Notes under the pieces: generated by a model | The model's input: the letters and a program-made list of their open reading frames with translations, nothing else | What the model was told of the DNA's origin: nothing | Database searches by the model: none | Program-made: the position numbers and the translations under genes | Source of the DNA: Dactylonectria macrodidyma | Lineage: Eukaryota; Ascomycota; Sordariomycetes; Hypocreales; Nectriaceae | Assembly: GCA_020744425.1 (NCBI GenBank) | Contig: JAGMUV010000006.1 | Coordinates: 1,612,001-1,676,000 of the forward strand | Reading direction: 5' to 3' | DNA length: 64,000 bases | Part shown: positions 44,883-56,200 of the stretch, one piece after another | Layout of the letters: every line of letters begins with the position of its first letter | Position numbering within the stretch: position 1 is the stretch's first letter

Positions 44883-47240
44883 GAATGAGTGAGAATGACT
44901 ACGGGATACCAAAATGTTCAGATCAAGTAACCAGATCGTTGTAGGCTAAGCCAAAAATAATATTCCTACATTTGTAATTTCAGTCATAGGGTAGGTGTAC
45001 GTTATTTTGTGTTGGGATTTCTTAATGAGCTTGAATTATTGATACTGTCGAACCAATGTTCCCCCTTCTCCCGAATCCACGACATGTCATGACCGATTCA
45101 TCATGTAAATACTAATCGCTCCCAAGCTCCCTGCCCATAAATCAATAAATAGGACATGAGGAAGCTCAGGTCGAACTTTTGCTACATGCGTCTTGTTTTG
45201 TTTTGAACAGACTTAAACTCAAGATGGAACAATAATCAAAAGCTGACAAATATGTGTGGAAGAGAACATTGAATGTTGAGTGACTTCAAGGTACTGTACA
45301 AGTATCTCTTAAGTTTTGCCACCCTACTCCATATTACAATATCATTTACCACTCAAAGGAAGGTATGATCGCCTTAAAGTAAGTAATATTTCGACGGGCT
45401 GATCCCCTCGAGCGATGTTCAGTTGGGAATTGAGACTCAAGGGGGTCCAACTTCCATTAGCGTATTAGCTTATCCTCATGAGATGAGACTAAGCCATGTG
45501 TGGACTTGTCCCAGATACACCAAGCCTTGTCACATCCGTACTGGCATTTTACATGACTGTGGCAGAAAGATCGATGTAATGCATGCAGTCCGTTGCATTC
45601 GGTAACTATGTGGAGTCGTGGGCTTCAACCAAAGCCACTAATCAGGGCGGGGGAACTTGAATGACCAGAATGGAAGTTCTGATGCTAGTGGCTGCCTGTT
45701 TACGACGTCTCAAACGGGAGTGAGTGGATAGCAGAAAGAAGTTTTGACACCGCCAGGCTATGATGGTGACTTGACAAACCGCCGCGTGTGCAGGTGACGT
45801 ATGTCCAAAGCCGGTTACTCAAACACATCTTCCATACTTAATGGGTATATCTCGACCTATATACACTCCTATTAGGCCTAGAGCGGTGGGGTCCCGCGAT
45901 TTGTGCTGAAACAGCTGGCCAACGTTGGAATCGAACACTGCAGACTTGTCGACGACCGTGGACAGATATGCGCCGTGACTATCTATGGGATGGAAGCATG
46001 TGTACGGAAATTTTACGCTGGGTCTAGGAAGTTTGCGCATTATTCGTTAGACACGAGTGAGTCACGGTCATGGCAGCCCAATAAATGTCAGACTATTTGG
46101 AAGAAACCACGAGAAACAACTCCAATGCCAACCCAGCGGTGACAGTTTCTCATAATTAACATTTTCAGCAGTTCCAGACCCCCCCTCCCCCCCTAATAAT
46201 TCACATTGCGGTTGGTAGCATTTAAAATGTTGTGCTTAGCCGTCTAACTACAGGCCACTTGAGTCTCAAGAGATGCACTGAGACTGTCTCTGCCTCAGAC
46301 AACTCATTTTTCCTCCGGAACTTTGGCAACACACAAACTGAATCTTGAAAGAGAATACCTAAGTAAGGGTGCTACACAAGTCCCTTGAGATCGGTAAGCA
46401 TCCAGTATGTGTCCAAAGAGCATCCCGATGGACCGATGTCTTCAATTCTCGGAACTAGAACTACCGAAAATGTCGAGCGGGAAATTTCACCCAGAACAAC
46501 TCCAATCCAAACCCCTGCTTCTTTATCAGTCTATTTCGAAGTCCACACTCAGGGGTGAAAATATCTCGAATTGTGCTAGCCCTGGTTCAGGAATGAGGAT
46601 ACCGACTAGGCGGCTGAGGTTTCCCGAATGCCCCTTGTTAGTCAATCTTTTCCCCGCGTTCCGCGTTCAGCCCCCCACAACCTCCACCCTTTCTCCAACA
46701 TCATTAGCTTCCAAGCGACTTGGGTTCAGCTCGTCACGAGGAGAAACATGACGAAACCAAGATACGCGGTGAGCCACAGATTCGTTGAGTTAGGCTTGCT
46801 GTCGTGCCATTCCGAGTCATGCACAACCTCCCTGTTGACCATCCCCTGACTCGCTATTCAACTTCTCCGCTCCCGAGCAAGAAGAAACACGACCTTGCCT
46901 GCATCACTGAATCACCGCCAGGGATAGCTTTAGCTCCAGCGTGACATCAACTAACCGCAGGGAAGCTAGCCGTGGGTTTTCCCCGGCTCTGCAGTGAATG
47001 CTTGTCTGCCAGGTGGAAGCTTCTTGCCTGATGGAAGAAGTATTCCCGGCTCCTCGAACCATGTGCCTGGCTAGGCTCAGAACCAGTGGCTTTATTAAGA
47101 GATGATTGCTCCCACTAAATCCTCTCTTCTTCCCACTCTTCCTCCAAACTCACCATCAACAACTGTCCTCATCCAAAATAGTCACTACTGCTTTACCCTT
47201 TTCACATTAGATCCTCGTTCTAGCTTTGGGCTCGGCCACA
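44883..47240. other. Gene-free spacer, 2.4 kb, with BVMO-2 promoter
   Basis: No gene supported. CreA-type sites at 46653 (CCCCGC) and 46981 (CCCCGG) precede BVMO-2. A C-rich tract lies near 46180. A T-arm-like GTTCGATTCC on the minus strand near 45935 lacks the rest of a tRNA. Confidence 0.45.
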
Positions 47241-49141
47241 ATGTCACAGTCACTCTCTGGCGCGGCCAACCCCGGCGAGGTTGATGCCAGCCGACGGCTT
47301 GTCCAACCTATCCATGCCGAAAGACATGTGCGCGTTATTTGCGTTGGCGCTGGTGCCTCGGGTCTTTTGATGGCGTACAAGCTCCAGAAGCATTTCGATA
47401 ACTACAGTCTTCAGCTGTACGAGAAGAACCCCGAAGTGTCCGGCACATGGTATGAGAACAAGTACCCAGGGTAAGTCTACTGCTTCTGTATCTTTATATT
47501 GTTATCCCATATCTAACGGTCCATAGCTGCGCTTGCGATGTCCCCTCACACAATTACACCTGGAGCTTTGAGCCAAAGCTAGACTGGTCCGCTGTCTACC
47601 CTCCTGCGAAAGAAATCTTCGAATACTTCGACGGTTTCGCAAACAAATACGATCTGAAGCGGTTCATCAAGACTCAACACCAGGTTGTCGGTGCCTACTG
47701 GAACAACAGCAAAGGCGGCTACGATGTCAAGGTCAAGGATCTCATCACTGGCACCATCACAAGCGACCACTGCGACATCTTGGTCAATGCCAGCGGTATC
47801 CTTAACAACTGGAAGTGGCCTGCGATCCCTGGCCTCGACAACTACAAGGGCACTCTACTCCACACGGCGAATTGGGATGATTCGGTTTCCCTAGAAGGAA
47901 AACACGTCGGTCTCATTGGCAATGGGTAGGTCTTGCTCGCTATTTTTCCATTACCATAAGCCATTCTAACACCTCCAAGATCTTCCGGCATCCAGGTTCT
48001 TCCAGCCATTCGTGAAAACTGCGCCAAGGTGACGACCTTCATCCGAGAACCGACCTGGGTGTCTCCCGTGCAGGGCCTTGAACAGCACCAGTTTTCTCAA
48101 GAGGAGCGCGATGAGTTTGTCAACAAGCCCGGCGTGCTTACTTCCTACCGCAAGGGCATCGAGACCGGCCTCAACGCTCAATTCGGTATCTTCCTCAAGG
48201 AAAACCAAGTGAACAAGGACACTCACTCCTACATGCTGTCGCAAATGAAGGAAAAGCTGGGCAACGCATACCTCGAGGACAAGTTGATTCCTGCGTGGAG
48301 TGTAGGATGCCGCAGGCTGACTCCTGGAGTCAACTACCTCGAGTCTCTAACCAAGCCAAACGTCGAAGTCGTTTACGGCGAAATCAACTCCGTCACAGAG
48401 AGAGGCCCTCTCTGTGATAATGGACAAGAGTACCCCGTCGATGTTCTGATTTGCGCCACTGGATTCGACACCACGTTCAAGCCCAGATTCCCCGTCGTCA
48501 ATCCTGAAGGTGATAACTTGCAAGACAAGTGGGCTGGAGATCCCGAGTCGTACTTCGGCGTCAGCGCTGCAGACTTTCCCAACTATTTGATTTTCCTTGG
48601 CCCTAACTGCCCCATTGGAAACGGTCCTGTCCTGTCCGCCATCGAGGCTCAGGCCGACTGGATGTGCAAGCTCATCGACCGGTTCCAGACCACCAACATT
48701 GCCCAGTTCGCGCCCAAGAAGGAGGCCGTCAAAGACTTCATCCAGTACAAGGACTGGTTCATGAAGCAAACAGTGTGGGCTGACTCGTGTCGGTCCTGGT
48801 ACAAGGGTCGTGCTGACGGTCCAATCCTGGCTCTCTGGCCTGGTTCAACTCTTCACTATATCGAGTGTCTACGCGACGTCCGCTACGATGACCTTGAGAT
48901 CAAATACGCCGGTAACCGTTTCTCATGGCTGGGCAATGGATACTCAAGGACAGAACTCGACAATACTGCTGACTTGGCGTACTACATTCGGGAAGAGGAT
49001 GATGATGCGCCGTTGAGCACTGCCGGACGTCGCAAGCTGCTCAGCAAGAGCGGTTCAACAAAAGCTGGAGAGAGGGAGATGGTGAGCTGGTCAGGTAATT
49101 CTTCAAATGATGCTCCACGGCCTAATGAATTCAGACTGTAG
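47241..49141 (+). CDS. Baeyer-Villiger-type FAD monooxygenase (BVMO-2)
   Basis: Second NADPH/FAD ketone monooxygenase of the cluster. Exons: 47241..47470, 47527..47925, 47980..49141; 596 residues. GAGASG is at 36-41, the fingerprint YxGxxxHxxxWD at 183-194 (Tyr for Phe at the first position, tolerated in the family) and GNGSSG at 208-213. CATGFDTTFKPRFP is conserved. Intron 1 lies at the same place as intron 1 of BVMO-1 within one codon (before CDVPSHNYTWSF versus CD|IPSHLYTFSW), pointing to common ancestry, but sequence identity looks moderate, so this is not a recent duplicate. The Ser/Lys-rich tail ends NEFRL, which is not a consensus PTS1. Convergent with the regulator gene. Confidence 0.92.
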
Positions 49142-49321
49142 CGACGTGATATGGTGTAGTAGAGGCAGAGACGAAGCGAAATTAATGTCCATAGAATTTG
49201 AATATTCTCGCAATGCGAAAATGCCATTATACAGAACCCTGACCATAACCAATGAATTTTTGGGTCTTCAATGAGAATCAACCTAGCTCGCATATAATTG
49301 AGGCTCTCGGTTTACTGCTCT

Positions 49322-51666
49322 TCATGTAAAGTGAAAGTTGTATGTCGACGGCTGTAGAACTTTTGGAACGAAGAGGCCAAAATCACCATTCGAACCCTCG
49401 GGAACCCCTAGGATATCGGAAAACACCCTTGAGGCGTTTGCGCAGAGGAGAGGCATGTTGCCCAGTAAACCTTGAGCAAGTAGCATATGGTCGTGTTGAC
49501 CACTCAATCTCTCCCTTAGGGACTAATTCCATGATGAAATTAGCGACAGTCGCCCTTTGTTTAGGACTTGCACGCATACCTTTACTTGATCCTCTGATCC
49601 AAAACCGGTGTATCCTGTACGGGCTGCGCTTCCGGAAGGCAGGTCATCATCTCCTCGACGAATAGCCGCCTTTGCAATGTCACGGAACTTTGAGCACCCG
49701 GATAGAACTTCATCTATCTCGCACCCGTCGTTTACCTTTAGTTTCTCCAAGAACAGGACGAATTCCGCGAGTAACCTAGTGTCAACCTTGGCGTAGGGAC
49801 CAGTGGGGTCCGCAAGCACCTCGTCGAGCAGTGTGATTGAAGCAGCCACTGGGTAGCAGATAACGCGCCTGAAAATGTGAGTTGGATATCAGCGTAGGCG
49901 GGAGAGTACATGTTACCAGATTAATGTGAGTGGATTCGTGTCCACAGAGCATGTCTGACGGATCGTAGCTCGAGCTGCTGCTCCACAAACTCCTGGTAGG
50001 AAGATTGACCTTGGACGACTCTCCGAGTCTTCCAAGAAATTAGACTGTGAGTTGCCATCTCGCAAACGTCTCGCAATACCCCCGAATCTTCCGACGCAGT
50101 GGTAATAGGCGAGGTGAATTTGAACAGCTCGGAGTTCCAACCGCGCATGTCGTGTCTTATTGACAGACGGTTGAAATTCCAAAGGTAACCCTGTTCTCCA
50201 AGCTTCCAATTCGTTGCTCAGTTCTATCACAACTCTGGAAAGTGTTGTGGCATCCTGCTGTAGAGAGGCTTCGGAGAACAACTTCCTCCCCATTTTCGAT
50301 TGGATGATTGCAAGTTCTGCTCTGCATTTGGTTGCATTTATCTTCCTGCTCGATCCAAGTACGAACACAGCTGCAAATTCCTCCGATATTTCCTCACTTG
50401 GGAGTGGGAGAGAGATATCATGGTTGTCGATGGATGGAGACAGTCCAGACTTTGAAGCTTCGTTAGCATCTAGTATGTAAATGTTCCAAAATGTTTGCAA
50501 GTATTCATCCTTCTTAGAAAGCTCAACCTTTTCGTGTAAGGCTCTTCGACTCAAGCCAATCATGTGTGAAAGTTGAGCCGTAGCTGAGAGCAAGTGGGAG
50601 GCGGTTCGCATGTCCCCGGTTCCTTGTAGGAACATTGCCATGAACAACAGCCCTTGGCATGCTATGATATCTTTCCCTCGCATAATTAGTTCGGGGAAAA
50701 CAGAGAACGCGTTCTTGAAAAATGCCCACGCGAGAGGCATAAATTCATGATAGGAAGTCTCGGCCATCTTCCATTGCGTAATCATGGCAATGGCTATATT
50801 CACGACGGCCCACCTGCCTGGGTTCCCAGAATCCTCGACGCCAGCCGCAAACTGTTGGTTGAACAATTTCAACAGTTGATTTTGAGTCAACACCGGATAC
50901 AGTTGGTTGATGGCTTCAGACATATCTGCAATAATCCTGGGAGCGAACTCCTCTGGAAAGATCTCAACGAATCTGATTTTTGGGAATCCTTCGTGCTTGA
51001 TATTTTTTCTCAACTCATCCACAACCGCAACAAGCTTGGCCATGTTTGAGAAGAAAAGCAGATTAAGCTTGGATGATACGCTCTGAGCAGGAGTCACTGT
51101 CTGCTCGACGACCGGCTCCAGTGTATCCATTTCCAGAAGAGCCGGGCTCGTGGCTGTTGAATTGTGATGAGAAGTAGCAGTGCCTCCTTCTGGAACCTCC
51201 GGAGGTTCTGGTACATCTAGGCATGCTGTCAGAAGGGGAAACCCTTTGAAAAAATATCGAGTTGACGGCATACTTGAAGACTCCGCAGGTTCACTGTCGT
51301 CATCGCCGGATGGGAGTGCTGACTCAAGCCTTTGAAGCCTCATCTCCAGGTTTCGCATATGTTCTTTACTGCCGGGAAGCTTCAGTTTGTAGCACAGAAG
51401 GAACCGGGAGGCTCGGCTGTAGCTCACGTTCTTCCTGGACCTCGTATTTTCCGAACGGTGTACTGGCACGGAACCTTTCGGCCGTCGCAATTCAAACAAG
51501 CCGGTTTGGCTCCATCACATCGAATCTTCCTCTTCTGACAAGGGACGCAAGCCTGCTCCCATTAGTTGGCGTTCCATCGACAGCCGTGGTTGCAAGGCCG
51601 GTCATATGATTAGGACGAGGCGCTTACATTGTAAATGCGTCCGTCGGAAGCTGTTTTCTTCGGCAT
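49322..51666 (-). CDS. Zn(II)2Cys6 transcription factor, probable cluster regulator
   Basis: Six exons on minus: 51666..51628, 51552..51428, 51368..51274, 51216..49917, 49868..49580, 49522..49322; 682 residues. The zinc cluster is ACVPCQKRKIRC then CLNCDGRKVPC (C-x2-C-x6-C-x6-C-x2-C-x6-C), assembled from exon 2. A short coiled coil follows (MRNLEMRLQRLESAL), then the fungal-specific domain (MRTASHLLSATAQLSHMIGLSR, FWNIYILDANEASKSGLSPSIDNHDISLPLP). Intron 3 (51217..51273) has perfect signals but is 57 nt and stop-free, so retention would add 19 residues. The last two exons recover continuous sequence (EDQVK|SLRERLSGQ...NFHFT). The DNA-binding domain is not visible in the longest single open frame and needs exons 1-2. 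Position at the cluster edge suggests it controls the enzymes. Confidence 0.88.
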
Positions 51667-52591
51667 GTTGCACAGGAATCGGATAGGATGGTTCAAATGA
51701 TGCACAGGGTCTGGAAAGCTTCTATTGTTGTTCAAACTCCAGTAGCTTTGGCCAGCCACCGCGTTGTGGGCATTAAAATTGGGCAGTCCACTTAAAATTA
51801 ATAATCAAACGAAAGAGGTTAGGATTGCAGCCACTGACAGGCTATTATCACAAGCCCAGATAGACTGAGTGATTGCGGCTACTGTTGATAGTTGCAGCAA
51901 AAGGCCTCAGTCTACTGCAATAAAACCAGCGATTACAACTCCGTAGTACTACGGATTGCAAACTGCTCGACTTAGCGATATATTCAGCAGATACACGGCC
52001 ACCATGCCACAGGCGCACGAATAGCTACGACGTGCTCATAAATGTTTCATAAGATCCTTTGTTCAATTAATTCTCCCTCTATTAGTATTTCAGAAAGTAC
52101 TGAAAACATCAATAGGTATTAATGTATAGCAGTAGAAGTTCTCCCAGACCTTGATACACTGCCCGGTGTCCAATAGAGACTACTATGCTCTGCTACTTAC
52201 AGCCTAAAGTCAACATTCTTACTTTCTTAAGCTTGAGTAAGAACATCTCTGAAGATATATTAACAGATTATCTTAGCTAGTTGCTCTTATTGCAGTTAAT
52301 TAAGTAGCTCTTTAGCATGCTAAGTTATGCTTAATTGCAGGCATGGCAAACTTATTGTTGGTGTTCTTATCAATACTTAAGACGGCGAGCTGTCACTCAC
52401 CGGCGGGCCAACAGAGGGGTTGAAACAGTGGATTGGTATAGACAACTTAACTTGACAACCTGCCTTAGCTATGCAAAGGGATGCAAATTGTATGCGTCAG
52501 AGGTGAACCCTTCAACCAGCAGTTTGTGTAACATAGGAAACCTTTGATCTGAGGCGCATCCAGCTCTTCGACAAGTTGAGTAATGGACAAG
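51667..52591. other. AT-rich spacer with a palindrome
   Basis: Promoter side of the regulator gene. AT-rich and TA-rich from about 51880 to 52340, possibly RIP-altered. Perfect 14-bp palindrome CCGTAGTACTACGG at 51941-51954. No coding region seen. Confidence 0.5.
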
Positions 52592-53266
52592 TCATAGGTC
52601 GTCCTGCTCAACAAGCAGATCTTGACTCGGAGTTGACAAACCATGCCCCCACTGATCATCCAGACCAGAGCAATTCTCCGAAGCAGCAGTCGTAATCTCT
52701 GTGTACGGGTGTGGATCCGTCCAGATGACATCAAACCTGTCAACGGGATACTTGTCCACCCCAACCGCGCCTAGATCCTGGGCGATGTTGCGCAGGCGTT
52801 TGTGTTCCCAACTAAGAGCAACTGTTAACGAGAATTACAATCAACTCAGAGGCTTGCATGTACCAAATGAGAATGTTGTCACTTCCAGAGTACTCGCTCA
52901 CGGCATCTGCAACGCACCCGCTATCATCCCGTCCGCAGGATGTGTCGACCGGGAGGCCAAGGTCAGCGGCAAGAGGCGAGACGGTATCATAAGATCGTCG
53001 TCCCGATCCATCTATTCTCATTAAGCACGGCAGAAGCGACGCCAAGGGGTTGGCTCACTAGTCATGTATTGCGGGACGATGATGTACCCGATGTTGCACA
53101 AAGACCTCGCGCCAAATACGCTTCGAAGACACTGCGCTCGCTGCTTTCCTTCGGCGCTCAGCCCGACAGCATCTTCACCCGGAGGCTTTTCGCCGTGACG
53201 GAGCAAATAAACAGTAGGTGAGCAAAGTCCAGTTGCAGCAAACAACAGAAACGTGGCGGGCTTCAT
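52592..53266 (-). CDS. Secreted histidine-phosphatase-superfamily protein (phosphoglycerate-mutase-like)
   Basis: Small branch-1-type histidine phosphatase family member with unknown substrate. Exons on minus: 53266..53059, 53011..52864, 52811..52592; 191 residues. A short signal peptide (MKPATFLLFAATGLCS) is followed directly by VYLLRHGEKP, the RHG motif whose His is phosphorylated. The first frame runs on 21 codons past the donor, so splicing at A|GTGAGC to ATAG is needed to give NGSGRRSYDTVSPLA. Later come TSCGRDDSGC, SGSDNILI|CWEHKRL (catalytic second His) and FDVIWTDPHPYTEI, typical of the fungal group. Two Cys pairs suit a secreted protein. It is probably outside the catabolic cluster, 0.9 kb from the regulator. 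Confidence 0.88.
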
Positions 53267-54797
53267 TGTATTCGGAGGCTAGATGGCGTTGAGTGGAAAG
53301 GGTGCGTTCTTTGTTACTTCCGGTTACCTGTGTGGGCTGGGCTGCTTTATATAAATTCAACCACGTCAAATACTCTTGTATATCGAATACGACTGTGTGA
53401 CACAATGCAACGAAGTACAAATGCGCCATGTAGTACGGACTACTGTGCAATTCAATATGCCTCACATCAACTTACATGTTGAATCGATAATGCGCGGAAG
53501 CTCAGTCTCGTTGCGCTGGTCTAACACACGTACAATCTTCGGGCACAATTACTTGCTTGAGAATATCGCAATACCCCATATACCTAGGTACATGAATTCT
53601 GATGTTCGGGATCATAAGCACGGAATGAACAGGACAAGAAAAGGGGCTGCAGCTGGTCTTGACATGATAATAATTCCTTGCGCATATCGTCGTCGAATTT
53701 GGGTGGCATCAACCTCAACCTGTAGGGTTTCCTCAAGAATAGTCTAATCTCAGAGCGAGCTGTCAGAAGATATTCGTTGCCACTTTTTTTTTCGACCAGT
53801 GTCATTGCCTGGCTGACTGCTATCTTCGAGGATTGTGATGAGACTTGAGCTGTTAGTACAAGCCTTGGGGTGACGTGCTGTACTAATTCTTGGGCCTTCC
53901 ATCTACATATCGCGAAGGAAGCACCACTCCGACGATAAGACACGATTATAGAACTCCAAATTTTTCCTCCTACCAGTATATCGTTCCCGTCGTGATGGAG
54001 GGTAACATGAAGCTTCATTAATAATGCTGACTCGCCGGGGGATTTCCAAAACCAATGCCAATGCCGAGAAAGTGGAGTGCGATGAATCTAAATCAACCAA
54101 CTCAGCGCAGACGCACCACCAAGCCACAGCGGTCGACTAGATGCGGGACCAGAAAGAAGCAACGAGCTAAGGAAAAAACCTTAGCGATTAAGCATGATGA
54201 CAATCGACACTTGCTCCAAGTTGGGATGGCAAGAACTGCGTAGAAGATTGCCTGAATCGGCAGTGGAAGTGAAGGAAGAATCTTCCCGCAGCTCAGCGTT
54301 CAAGGGTCCTTAGAGCTCCCTACGTAATCTAGCCCCGTTGGTGACGATGGAGACCCCCGATTAGCTTCTCTAAAGCGGGTTGCAGGGCCATCTAGATCCG
54401 GCATGGATTGGCCAGAGATGGTATTTCTTCGCTTACTCGTATGGGCATAAGGAAACCCCCATCAATTGGTAAGCTCAGTCAGCCACCAGCGCCAACATAG
54501 CTCAGCAGCTAGAGCTAGGGGGGACTCAACTAGAGCCAGGGAGGGTGAAGAGACCCGAACTAAGGCTGGTGAAAATGCAAAACAATGGCATCCAGCTCCG
54601 TTTAATTATTAGACCAACCTCGTCGACGAGTTCAAATGCTGCTCTCCCCCCTTCCCCTCGCCAAGTTCGCCAAGTTCGCGCTTGCATCTCTCTCTGGGTC
54701 GGCCAGGCCCATTGCCAAGTTTGTTGCGCAATCCACCAGAGCACAATCCGTCTGAGATCGATCTCAGCCTTGCGCAGCCAAGACTGTCGCGATCAAC
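53267..54797. other. Spacer with one weak open frame
   Basis: Apart from the doubtful minus-strand frame at 53584-54018 nothing coding is seen. The final 300 bases form the promoter/leader of the LtrA-like gene. Confidence 0.4.
53584..54018 (-). CDS. Doubtful small ORF, 144 codons
   Basis: ATG-initiated, no homology recognised. The translation MKLHVTLHHDGNDILVGGK... alternates hydrophobic and polar residues and is mostly free of the Arg/Ser/Pro excess of shadow frames, which is the only reason for listing it. No splice needed, no domain motif. A chance frame is equally possible given the moderate AT content. Confidence 0.2.
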   Translation of the reverse strand: MKLHVTLHHDGNDILVGGKIWSSIIVSYRRSGASFAICRWKAQELVQHVTPRLVLTAQVSSQSSKIAVSQAMTLVEKKSGNEYLLTARSEIRLFLRKPYRLRLMPPKFDDDMRKELLSCQDQLQPLFLSCSFRAYDPEHQNSCT

Positions 54798-56200
54798 ATG
54801 AACTGCAACGAGCTCCAGGAGAGCGCCAAGGCCGCCTGCTACGTCGTCAAAAAGCCCCGGGCTCTTCAATGGTTCTACAAGGGCCAGCTCTGTAAGGAGA
54901 ATGAAGAGGAGCGTCAAGCCGGTCGATTCGAGCTGTTTCTCGATCTTCTCTGTGAGTCCATCCATCAATGAGCGATCGGGCCAGTAATTCCAGCATCACA
55001 GCTAACCCACCATCCATAGATGTCGCCATCGTCGCCAACTTCAGTGATGAGCTCGCCGAACACCCTGACGGAGACCATCTCCTCAAGTACCTGCTCATTT
55101 TTGCGCCAGCATGGCATATCTGGGCCGACCTGCGCGAGATCATGAACTCGTACTACACCGACGACCTGCTCCAGCGTCTCGTCATCCTCTGGGTCATGGC
55201 CCTCCTAGTGCTGTACGCCAACAATGCCAACGCGGCTGATGAGGATATCGAAGCGCTCCGCACTGCCGCTGGCGCCTACGTTGTCGCTAGGTTCACCACA
55301 ATGAGCACATTTCTCGTCACATCCATCACCGCGTATCAGCACCGCACCCAGGCCCGCATCATGGCTGGCTTCATGTTCATCGGGCTGCTGATCACCATTC
55401 CTCTGTTCTTCGAGAGCGTCAGTATCCGCGCTAAGGTCGCCGTCGTCGCCATTGCCATTTTTTACCAGGAAATTACCTGGGCTCTGACACTTAGCCCGTG
55501 GATTAAAGAAAAACTCAAGCTCACTTACAGCACGGCCGTCGATATCGCCCACGAGGTCGATCGCATGGCTGCCTTCTTCATTATCATCCTAGGCGAGTTT
55601 GTGTACAGCATTATCGTCGGCAAGAAAACGGGCATCGGCCTGACGGACGGCTACGTCAAGGCGGTGTGCACCTTAATCATTGCCTTCAGTCTCAATTGGA
55701 TCTATGCCAGCGGCGATGGCAGTATCCAGGCAACGCACCCCATCCGGCGATCTGCGTGGACCGCGTTTGGCTTCTTCCTGCTGCACCTACCGCTTTCTGC
55801 GTCCTTCTTGATCGGCGGCCACATTGCGGCTGTTGCCACGGGAGAGCATCAGCTTGAAGATGGACAGCGATGGCTTCTTGGTGGAGGTCTCGGAGTGGGC
55901 ATGTTCTGCCTGTGGGTGTACGGCATGCTGTACCGGGTGGAGGGCGAGAATGGCTTGATCCTAGCTCAGGCCCCTCGGATCGGGATGCGGTTGGTAGTTT
56001 CCATCATCCTCATTGTCCTCCCTCAGACCCATGACCATCTCAATTCGGAGCAGCTTATGCTCGTCATCATGGGCCTCTTTGCCTTCCTGTTGATTTGGGA
56101 GACCGTCGGTGGACTCTCTAAGACGTCAACCGTGTTTGAGCCTTGGACCCACCGAGATCCCCCATCTGAGGACGATACCGAAGCCCCTCTGCAAGAATGA
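54798..56200 (+). CDS. LtrA-like (low-temperature-requirement A) integral membrane protein
   Basis: Polytopic membrane protein of the LtrA family, named from Listeria; function in fungi unknown. Exons 54798..54951 and 55020..56200 (intron 68 nt, T|GTGAGT...CCATAG); 444 residues. The family signature FELFLDLL|YVAIVANFSDEL spans the intron, confirming the splice. About ten hydrophobic segments follow (VILWVMALLVLYAN, ARIMAGFMFIGLLITIPLFF, MAAFFIIILGEFVYSIIVG, WTAFGFFLLHLPLSASFLIGG, LVVSIILIVLP, LMLVIMGLFAFLLIWETVGG). The conserved second-half motif ILGEFVYSIIVG is present. The N-terminus is cytosolic and charged. The acidic tail ends DDTEAPLQE. Confidence 0.88.

Noticed and set aside
45925..45950. 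tRNA-like B box (GTTCGATTCC on minus)
   Set aside because: No A box at the right distance and no acceptor-stem pairing.
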